A stretch of DNA of 64,000 bases from Tyto alba (lineage: Eukaryota; Chordata; Aves; Strigiformes; Tytonidae): NCBI RefSeq assembly GCF_018691265.1, contig NW_024881277.1, positions 7,392,528 through 7,456,527 on the forward strand, given 5' to 3'. Position 1 is the first letter of the stretch, and each line of letters opens with the position of its first letter. Both the position numbers and the translations under genes were made by a program. The notes under the pieces are model-generated. The model was not told where the DNA came from and searched no databases. It was given only the letters and a program-made list of their open reading frames with translations. Positions 56,096-64,000 of the stretch are shown piece after piece.

Positions 56096-56268
56096 ATAAG
56101 TATCGAGAACTGTCCATTGCAGAAATTACCTGTGGTTCATGTGAAAACTGTGACCTTTGGATTTTGTGTGAATGTTATACTTGTGCGAAAAAGTGGATTT
56201 TTGGTCTTTCAGTCAGCGTTTTGCAGCCTCGTTGTTCCTGCCCGGAGCTGCTGCTGGCAGAGCTTTAG
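56092..56268 (+). CDS. Small cysteine-rich frame of ERV-3 (58 aa)
   Basis: Begins with an ATG that overlaps the pol stop as ATGA (56,092-56,095), the kind of coupling seen between retroviral pol and env. It has nine to ten cysteines, with CGSCENC, then 'WILCECYTC' and a later CSC. The same W-[VI]-LCEC-xx-C pattern appears at 48,038-48,178 in ERV-2. It could be the env leader whose downstream surface subunit was deleted, or a separate small zinc-binding protein. No signal peptide is obvious. Not recognised. Confidence 0.5.
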   Translation: MNKYRELSIAEITCGSCENCDLWILCECYTCAKKWIFGLSVSVLQPRCSCPELLLAEL

Positions 56269-56828
56269 CAACTCTAGACAAACTAGGCTGCTGGCTTGCA
56301 AAACAAACTAACGCTACAAGTCAGGCACTGTCTGGTCTCTTATTAGATGTGGATAGCGTTCGCCATGCTACATTACAAAATAGGGCCGCTATAGATTTTT
56401 TGCTTTTAGCTCAAGGTCATGGTTGTGAGGATTTTGACGGTATGTGTTGTATGAATCTTTCAGATCATTCTGAGTCAATTCACGCTAGTATACAGCAACT
56501 CAAAGAGGGGGTTTCCAAACTTCACCAAGACGATAGTTGGGATTGGCTGGATAAACTGTTTGGAGGTTGGGGCCTATCAGGATGGTTGAGAAGCCTTGTA
56601 AAAATGATTGTGTATGCTTTAGTCGTTTTCATTCTTTTGTTACTTTGTTTACCCTGTTTTTTGCAGTGTGTGCAGAACCTGATAGCCAGCTCAGTGAAAA
56701 GGATCCTTGTTGTGCAACAAGAAGGGGGAGATGTCGGGGGCAGCCTGGTCTCTCCTTCTAGCAGCGAGATAGAGCTGATTAGGAAGGACGTGCTCAACTT
56801 AGCGTCTCGTAACTTGCACAATCTGTAA
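56172..56828 (+). pseudogene. env: ERV-3 env transmembrane subunit remnant
   Basis: Open for 218 codons in a frame different from the cysteine-rich one. From about residue 19 it resembles the transmembrane subunit of avian alpharetroviruses: a small hydrophobic, alanine- and glycine-rich segment (19-33), a 'LQNRAAIDFLLL' block (68-79), a CX6CC motif (C85, C92, C93), a tryptophan-rich membrane-proximal part and a membrane span near 144-164. The last 30 or so codons run into the 3' LTR. The surface subunit is missing, so this cannot give a working entry protein. The first 15 residues are out-of-frame sequence. Confidence 0.88.
56719..56731 (+). promoter_or_regulatory. ERV-3 polypurine tract
   Basis: 'aagaagggggaga' directly before the 3' LTR, inside the env frame. 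Confidence 0.85.
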
Positions 56829-57177
56829 GCAGACTGTCACAACCCTGGAGCCAAGGACGATTTATTCCTGGAGGGCTGGTTTCGTAACTAAAGATAAGCT
56901 TGTGCTATAGAAACAAGATGTAGGAGTAGAAGTTAAACAAGAGGAAGAATGCTGTGAGCTAGCAGAAAATTAACTGCAGAAAAAGTCAAGCTGACCTTAG
57001 ACGTTAGCCAATCATGAGCTCAATTTTTGCAATATGTATTAGGTGATTAACCATTGTGCCAATCAGCTTAAAACACATGTCTCTCTTTGTCTGTTTGGAA
57101 TATAAAAGCGGTTGTTGTGTTCAATAAAGTGGATCCTGACTTGCATCGAGCTGGGTCTCCGTCTCTCAATCGCGGCA
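56732..57177 (+). repeat. ERV-3 3' LTR
   Basis: 446 bases, same ends as the 5' LTR, TATAAAA at 57,101-57,107 and AATAAA at 57,123-57,128. The following bases ('gtagtg') do not match the six bases before the 5' LTR. Confidence 0.95.
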
Positions 57178-57178
57178 G

Positions 57179-57212
57179 TAGTGTAGACTTTATCTCAGAT
57201 AAGTCTACACTA
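57179..57212 (+). repeat. 12-bp perfect inverted repeat at ERV-OR junction
   Basis: 'tagtgtagactt' (57,179-57,190) and its exact reverse complement (57,201-57,212) are separated by 10 bases. The right arm is ancestral OR upstream sequence, shared with copies A and B; the left arm is found only here, one base after the LTR. Confidence 0.9.
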
Positions 57213-57220
57213 ACATTTCA

Positions 57221-58181
57221 ATGTCTTTTCCTCCATGGACAGTGCCCAATGACCAGTGGAAGCAATTTTTCAACAGTAGCTCCATCACCCAGTTCCTCCT
57301 CCTGGCATTTGCAGACAGACGGGAGCTGCAGCTCCTGCACTTCTGGCTCTTCCTGGGCATCTACCTGGCTGCCCTCCTGGGCAACGGCCTCATCATCACC
57401 GCCATCGCCTGCGACCACCACCTCCACACCCCCATGTACTTCTTCCTCCTCAACCTCTCCCTCCTCGACCTGGGATCCATCTCCACCACTCTCCCCAAAG
57501 CCATGGTAAATTCCCTCTGGGACACCAGGGACATCTCTTACTTGGGATGTGCTGCACAGCTCTTTTTCTTTGTCTTCTTGATAACAGTAGAGTTTTCTCT
57601 TCTCACTATCATGGCCTATGACCGCTATGTTGCCATCTGCCAACCCCTGCACTACGGGACCCTCCTGGGCAGCAGAGCTTGTGTCCACATGGCAGCAGCT
57701 GCCTGGGGCACTGGGCTGCTCTATTCTCTCCTGCACACTGCCAACACATTTTCCCTACCCCTCTGTGGAGGCAATGCTGTGGACCAGTTCTTCTGTGAAA
57801 TCCCCCATATCCTCAAGCTCTCCTGCTCAGGATCCCACCTCAGGGAAGTTGTGATTATTGTGCTTAGTGTCTGTTTAGCTTTTGGGTGTTTGTTTTCATT
57901 CTTTTCTCCTATGTGCAGATCTTCAGGGCCGTGCTGAGGATCCCCTCTGAGCAGGGACGGCACAAAGCCTTTTCCACTTGCCTCCCTCACCTGGCCGTGG
58001 TCTCCCTCTTTATCAGCACTTCATTTTTTGCCTACCTGAAGCCCCTCTCCATCTCTTCCCATCCCTGGACCTGGTGGTGTCGTTTCTGTACTCGGTGGTG
58101 TCTCCAGCAATGAATCCCCTCATCTACAGCATGAGGAACCAGGAAATCAAGGATGCCCTGAGGAAACTGGTAACAGGATGA
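57221..58181 (+). pseudogene. OR14-like olfactory receptor pseudogene, inverted copy
   Basis: The best preserved OR in the window, 961 bases on the plus strand. From the ATG at 57,221 it is open for 238 codons through TM5, with 'NSSSITQF' (glycosylation site), 'LLGNGLIIT', 'HTPMYFFLLNLSLLDLG', 'MAYDRYVAICQPLHY' and 'NAVDQFFCEIPHILKLSC'. A frame change near 57,885 falls within TM5, and another near 58,050-58,070 falls before TM7 ('[16 protein letters not shown]'). The stop is at 58,179-58,181. It is inverted relative to copies A and B. Its promoter side is now ERV-3, so any expression could be driven by the LTR. Confidence 0.92.
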
Positions 58182-59414
58182 ATTTCAGAAACAATAAAAT
58201 ATGTGTCTTCTGTAGATAACTCTAAATGTAACTGATTACATACAGGATCTCAGTCTGTAGTTTCTAGTTGGGTCTTTTGGGATTGATTTTTTTTGTTTTC
58301 TTTGTTTTACTTCACATTATGTTCTCTGCTAAAAAGTGTGTCATTATTTTTTCCTGTTCTCATTAAGTATCTATCAATCTTTTGTGTGAACCAGAGTCTG
58401 TGTAAATGAGTATCCATGCTCTCATTGTGGTTAAACAAAATAAAGGACACTGTAGAGACATGCTTTGAGATCCTTCCTCCAAGTCGTTCTCTGGACCTGC
58501 CAGCTCATCCCTTGTATTGGTCTAAGATGTGAGTGGTTTTGTGCTGTGGTCAGCGTCCCACGGTGTGGAAGTCCTTTAACTGCAGGTAGGGACAGGCAGT
58601 GGGCACTTCTGTGACAGAGCTGGCCTTCATGACAGCATTTCCATCAGACAAGGGGATCTTCTCTGGGCAGTGCATGAAGGCTTAGGTCTTCTTCCAGAGT
58701 TGCTTTCAAGACCATGCCCAGGAAATAACCCAGGAGAGAAACCACCAGTGAGGAGTGGAAGCGTGTGTCTGTGTGTGCAGGGTAGGGGCACACAGCAGTG
58801 TTCTTGTACAGCCAGGCTCCTGTGAGAGACCTGAAGGAACAGCAAAGTGGGGACTAACCTGTGCCCATGTGCGCTGGGCACCCTGGGGAAGTTGCCCCAG
58901 GACAATTGTCACAGATCATACAATAACAACCACCATTTACAGCACAGGTCTCTCACTGCAGAACAGAGAGGTTGTTTATCCTTCCACAGAGTGACACCAA
59001 ATGATTATGTCAGAAGTTCAACTTTGCATTTTACAAACCATAAACCTGCACATCATGTGTGTGTGGTGAAATAAATCTGAGTGAGCACAAAATCCATCAG
59101 CTATTCCTGGGGGTGCCATGAAGGCCTGTGACACTGACTGTAAATTGAAGTCACTTCATGTAGAGAGTCACATCCCCTGGGGAACCCCCTGAATGCAGGA
59201 CTGGGTTGTGCTTCCCTGAACCACGGTCCCTGTGTCCATTCCTCGTGCCTCGGGGCATCTCCCACGGGTGCAGAGCAGGGCAAGCACCGCAGGGCTGAGG
59301 TGCCTCCCAGCCTCTGGGGGTGGCAGCAGGAGTTCAGAGAGACACTATGGCTCCTGCAGTGCACTGCCTCTGCGTGTGCAAGGGAAGGACTCGTGTCTCC
59401 GAAGAGCCCTGTGT
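58182..59414 (+). other. OR14-like 3' flank, inverted copy
   Basis: Reverse complement of about 14,570-15,870. It keeps the piece deleted from copy B (equivalent to 14,580-14,890). No gene recognised. Confidence 0.7.
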
Positions 59415-59690
59415 GTAGGTGTATTGAACTAAAAGAGAACAGATTCAGACTAGATATAAGGAAGAAAGTTTTTACAATGAGATTGGTGAAACCCTGGAAC
59501 ACATTGTCCAGAATGATGATAGATGCCCCATGCCTGGAATAATTCGAGGTCAGGTTGGACAGGGCTCTGATTAACCAGCTCTAGCTGAAGATGTCCCTGC
59601 TCATTGCAGGGGGATTGGACCAGGTGACCTCTAAAGGTCCCCTCGAACCCAAACCATTCTGATTCTGATCCTATGAACTCTCTAAAAGGA
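59415..59690 (+). mobile_element. CR1 LINE 3' end
   Basis: Plus-strand CR1 tail: 'ENRFRLDIRKKVFTMRLVKPW' in frame, followed by the noncoding tail and terminus 'attctgattctgatcctatg' near 59,659-59,680. It is 5'-truncated. Confidence 0.85.
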
Positions 59691-59844
59691 AATGTCTTCC
59701 TCTCGACCTTTCCATCCCACAAACATGCTCAATATCACACCCTACTAAAACAATGTTTGCGGCATTGGACACCATAGGCCTGCCCAAGGCCTCCCTACTG
59801 AGATAAAACAGAAGCACAAAGCATTCATCCCTGCAGGTGGAACA
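59691..59844. other. Short spacer
   Basis: Between a CR1 tail and an OR pseudogene; nothing recognised. Confidence 0.5.
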
Positions 59845-60783
59845 TTATTGTGCACCCTGAGTGCAGGCCTTGTCTTTCCTGAGAGCTTTCCTCAGGTCCT
59901 CCCTGACCTCCCTGTTCTGCAGGCTGTAGACGAGGGGATTGACCAGGGGCGTGAGGACAGTGGCAGAAGAGGGAGAGCACTTTGTTGAGCTGCCTCAGCG
60001 GGGCTGTTCTGGGCAGCAGGTAGACAGTGAGGACGGTGCAGGAGAAAAGAGAGATGACAATGAGGGGAGAGGAGTGGGAAGAGAAGGTCTTCTGCTGCCC
60101 ATGCTGGATGGGATCCTCAGGATGGCAGCTATGATGCACACATGGGACGCAAAAGCAAACAGGAAGGGGAAGACAACGCTCAGGAAAGAGAGGATGAAGG
60201 ATGTGAGTGTGACCACGCTGGTGCCACTGAAGGCAATCTCCAGCAGAGAGGTCACAGAACAAGTGATCAGTTGCCCTGAGGCCACAGAACTTCATTTGGG
60301 ATAAGAAGACTGGGGCTGTTGCACACACCAACATAGCCAAGGTGCAACCACCAGCTGAAGGCAGACCTTCCAGGTCATGAAGCCTGCATAGAGCAGGGGC
60401 TGGCACGTGCCCAGATACCAATCATAGGCCATCATGGCCCGCAGGTAACACTCGGCAGTTGCAAAGCAGCCAGAGCAGTGGAGCTGAGCCATACAGCTGT
60501 GAGCAGAAATGGTCCCGTCCGCATTCAGCAAGCTGGCCAGCAGCCAGGGCAGGAGGGTGGAGCTGTAGCAGGTCTCCAAGGAGGACAGATTGCCCCAGAA
60601 GAAGTACGTGGGGGTGTGCAGATGCTGCTCTAACAGCACCAAAACAGCGCTGAGGATGTGCCCAATCACAGTCATGATGAGTGACAGGAGGAAGAGTGGA
60701 GTCTGGAGTGAGGGCACATTCCCCATTGCCCTCAGCAGGAACTTCGTGGGTGATGTCTGATTCTCCTCTTCCCATTTTTCCAT
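59845..60783 (-). pseudogene. Olfactory receptor pseudogene, other subfamily
   Basis: A 939-base OR on the minus strand, reading from the ATG at 60,783 (MEKWEEEN) to a stop at 59,845-59,847. TM1-TM4 are open with 'EQHLHTPTYFFWGNLSSLETCY' and 'MMAYDWYLGTCQPL', where DRY has become DWY. A frame change near 60,300 is followed by 'MKFCGLRATDHLFCDLS', TM5 ('SLLEIAFSGTSVV'), a further change near 60,100 and a TM7 'NPLVYSLQNREVREDLRK'. The 'FCG...DHLFCD' loop suggests a class II subfamily such as OR6 or OR11, not OR14; this is a family impression. It is clearly non-functional. Confidence 0.85.
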
Positions 60784-63700
60784 ACAGCTTTGTTTCTCTT
60801 TCTTCCCCGACTTGCCAGGAAGGAGGCCTGTGACAGAACAACTGCATTTCCACACTAAGTAAAAGAACTGTGATGGACATTACTGATTAAAAAGGTTACA
60901 AAAAAAAAAAAAAAATCTCAGCTATTTTCCTTTGTTCATAGTCTATTTTTCTCTCTCCTTAAACTAAATTAAGGGACCTGGGTTCTGCAAGACAACAGAC
61001 CCACTTGTCCCAAGAGCAGTCCCTCTGACCACAGGGCTGACTTGCCCCATGGAGCTGCCTCTTCCTCATGCTGGAACGCAAACATCATGTGCATTTGCTC
61101 ACATTTTGAGATCCTGCTTTCCTGTGCTCGGGGGATTCTCAACATGACCAGAATAGCTGTTTAGAACTGAGATCCTCTGTGCTCTTCCAAGGAAAACCAG
61201 TGCCATGATATGAAATAAATTGTTTCTGTGAAAAGATCAAGGCAGATGTCCTTTCTCAAACTGGGAGAAGGCTGAGCACAGTGCTGGGTGAGTGGTCTCA
61301 GCTCTCAGAAATGCTGCCCTTCTGAGGAGAGCATTCCTGCCCTGAGCAGGCCAATTTCTTGCATTGAGAAGGAGCAGGTCAGGAGCTTCCAGCTCAGACA
61401 AAGGGAGTGTTCAATGGGATCATGACAAAGGATGCTTGATACCACACTGTGTGTGAGACAGTAAAAGAAAAGGTGAGAAACAAAGAGAAAAAAAAAAGAA
61501 ATTAAAGAAAATTATAAATGTGTATCAACCAGAAATCTCATGAGAGACTGTGCAGGGAGGAAGGAAAATGCCAGTGAGGACCACTCACTCCCCATGCTCA
61601 CCTCCTCGGCACAGGGTCCCCAGGGATTTGGGGCTGCCCCCCGTACATCCAGCCCAGCAGCAGGACCTGGCACAGCCAGCTGTGCTCGCAGGGCTCCCTG
61701 CTCAGCACTGCCGGGCACTGGGAGGGGTGTCCTGGGGGTGCCTGGTGCTGAGGTGGGAGAGTAGCAGGCTCAGGGCCATGGGCGATGCCCGGGACATGCC
61801 TGAGGGCACAGCCAGGGAAAGTGCCTGCCTGAGAAGCAGCCTCACCAGCTGTGCTCCTTGAAATACATGGTGCTCTCAGTGTTGTCAAACCCACCTCCCA
61901 GCAGAGAATGTTTGTCTTCTGGAAGAGAGGAAGACAAACAGCTTTATCAGAGCTGACAAGGATGAGTAAAGCCCCCAGCCCTCCCCACTGGATGAGTGAG
62001 AGTCCATGTCAGAAAGCTGAGGGTCTGAGCTTGTGGAATGGTGAGGAAGGGAGAGAAAAAGGAGAAAGCTGAGAAAGGACAGAGCCCTGTGGGAGGAGAA
62101 GGGCTCAGGTGATATGGACCCACAGACCCTGGTCTGACTTTTCCCCCATCCCAGCTGAGGTGGGTGAGTGCCAGGGCTGGCTCCAACACAGCCCAGCCAG
62201 CTGGAACTCAGCACCACCAGCCCCTCCCCAGCATCTCTGCTGGAAGTTACTGGGTCTCAGGGTATCTGGGGAAGGAGGGAGCTGGGCTGGGGACATGTGC
62301 AGCACAAGACAGGGCTGAGACTCAGCTCTCACTCACACACTTTCACTGCACAAACACCCACAGCAAAATCGGCAGTTCCCTGACTCGGGACATCCAGCAC
62401 CCACCTGCAATGCTCAGCATGAAGGGTTGGCCTCTGTGCTGACGGTGCCTGGGAACAAAGACCTGGGGCCTCACTCTCTGCCTCTACCCCAACATCTTCC
62501 CTTCCGCGATCTCTCTGCAAACCCTGACTCAGATCTAATGCCCTGCTCTACCCTTGCCCTTTTCTTCCCACAGATCAATAAGTGATGCACCAGCAGCAAA
62601 AAAAAAAAAAAAAAAATTCCCCCTGCTTTGTACTGTGTGCTGGAGCTTATAACACCAACAATTCTTTCAGTGACCCAGGCACAGCTCAGCTCTCCCCAGG
62701 CACTGCAGGGAGGAAGCATTGCTAAGCTAGTTCTCAAATCAAGCTGCAGCTTCTGAACTGCTGGAAAGGCTGGAATCTGTTGTGGCAAGGCCTGCCTTTC
62801 CTGACAACCCTGAATACCTTGAACTCCAGGTGAGGCTTCTCTAGAAAGGAGACTCAGGGAAGGAAATCATCAGGATTCAGCAAAATTCCTGACAGAAACC
62901 CGTGAGAGTTACCCAGAGTATAAACCCCATCACCTCCTTGAATTAGACACTAAAAATCTCCACACACTGGGCTAGTTTTTCAAAACCAGACTTTTAAATT
63001 AGAAATACAGGCTAAATACCTCAGAGAGACAAGTTTCAAAGAGAAACAAAAAATAGGTGAAGCCGTATCATCTGGATTTACAAATTCTCTATCAGCAGAA
63101 AGGAAGTCCCACAGCCTATGGGATGTTTCATTAGCTGGCCCTACAGAAATTTGGTTTCTTGGGCCTCTTGGCTCCAGCCTGCTGCATTCACATTGCTGGC
63201 AAGGGGACAATTTCAAGTTCAAGCATCAAATTTTTCCCCATCCTGCCTGGAGATGCAGAACAGCTCTGTCACACATCACGCAGCATCAGAATGAAGATGG
63301 AGGTAGTGTGAATTTAAATGGTTTGGTCTCAAATGAAATCTCAAATCGTGATCTTGCATGAAAACACTTTTTTCAACTAGGCATAAGTTACACAACTGTG
63401 AGTTCAGATCTAGTTTTCAGAGTTTCTCACATCTCTCGATAAAGAGGGTATGGTGCTGGGGAGAGGGGAACACGCTTTGGTTTGCTAAAACCCTGATGAG
63501 TGTCCAACACGTCCTTCCCTTGGCCTCTGGCATCCCAATTCTTGAGATGTAAACACAGTGAGGCTTCTGTCAAGAATCCTTAAGATGTTAGTATGACTTC
63601 CCTAAGAGTAGCAGTACCTGAAAGAAACAAAGAAAGAAACAAAAATTAATTAATCTGCCTAAGTGTAAATTAGTGTAATGAAACACTCTGCTTGCTTCGT

Positions 63701-64000
63701 AGACATGCTGGGCAATGTCAATTCAATCAGTATTTGCAATGTAAGCCATCTTCAAGTAGCCCTTCCAAAGCAGTTGACATGAAGGTAACTCTTGTAAAAG
63801 TCTCCTTTTGTGTCCCAGGAGGCATGGCACTGCTGATTTCCTCTCCAGAGAGTGGCAGAGGCTGGATCCCCTTCTCAGGACAGACTCCTTGCCAGGAACA
63901 CACAGGCATGGGGGTAGCTCAACTGGCTCTTACTGGCAATTCACTCAATATCTCTTTGGTGTACTTGCTGTTTTTCTTTGACAAGTCTTAAAAACACTGA
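60784..64000. other. No recognised gene
   Basis: Contains A runs at about 60,900-60,916 and 62,598-62,617. Overlapping short frames at 61,512-62,520 on both strands have no family resemblance. I see no exon with convincing splice signals, no RNA gene and no repeat family I can name. Confidence 0.5.

Larger units (their letters stand above)
50600..57177 (+). mobile_element. ERV-3: nearly complete class II provirus
   Basis: 6,578 bases with two 446-base LTRs, a tRNA-Trp-type primer site, gag, dUTPase-protease, pol, a cysteine-rich frame, an env transmembrane remnant and a polypurine tract. gag, pro and pol lie in successive -1 frames, as in betaretroviruses, and pro has a dUTPase domain. The env subunit has the CX6CC motif and resembles avian alpharetroviruses, as does the primer site. 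Breaks: frameshift in integrase near 55,600 and loss of the surface subunit. There is no target-site duplication. Confidence 0.95.

Noticed and set aside
59939..60304. Plus-strand frame across the OR pseudogene
   Set aside because: Antisense shadow of the receptor on the minus strand.
1..64000. CRISPR arrays, bacterial operons, tRNA or rRNA genes
   Set aside because: No regularly spaced repeats, no ribosomal or tRNA-like sequences; the content is vertebrate.

Overview
The window looks like avian genomic DNA. Three features support this: many CR1-type LINE fragments, class III (ERV-L) LTRs, and several olfactory receptor (OR) copies of the OR14-like type that is strongly expanded in birds (family knowledge; no search was run). 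I see no intact host protein-coding gene. The OR copies are all broken, and the long reading frames belong to endogenous retroviruses (ERVs). The species cannot be fixed from sequence alone.

Layout. 1-1,961 holds CR1 and old ERV debris. 1,962-about 20,170 (copy A) and 22,802-about 37,290 (copy B) are a tandem segmental duplication in the same orientation. Each copy carries an OR C-terminal fragment (+), a CR1 3' end joined to an ERV-L U3 fragment, an OR remnant of a second type (-), an OR14-like pseudogene (-), a TCC repeat and a fold-back CR1 pair. The copies differ by clean insertions: 5,155-6,442 only in A, and a solo ERV-L LTR at 30,874-31,474 only in B. From 37,300 to 42,161 lie CR1, a deletion derivative of ERV-L, an inverted OR 3' flank and an OR tail cut off by a retroviral LTR.

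42,162-57,177 is a 15-kb retroviral complex. ERV-1 (+, 42,162-45,681) and ERV-2 (-, 45,682-50,599) are gammaretrovirus-like elements facing each other. Both carry the same internal deletion, with a protease remnant running directly into RNase H and no reverse transcriptase. ERV-2 has no recognisable env between integrase and its LTR; it has small membrane-type reading frames and a cysteine-rich frame instead. ERV-3 (+, 50,600-57,177) is nearly complete: LTR, tRNA-Trp-type primer site, gag, dUTPase-protease, pol, env transmembrane remnant, LTR. gag, pro and pol sit in successive -1 frames. Its integrase is frameshifted and its env surface subunit is missing. Its two LTRs differ at 8 of 446 positions and lack matching target-site repeats.

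57,178-60,783 holds an inverted copy of the OR14-like unit (pseudogene, +) and a more diverged OR pseudogene of another subfamily (-). 60,784-64,000 has nothing I can identify beyond A-rich tracts. The window reads as an OR cluster shaped by segmental duplication, inversion and nested ERV insertion. Its most unusual content is the RT-less ERV pair and a small cysteine-rich reading frame found just after integrase in two different ERVs.
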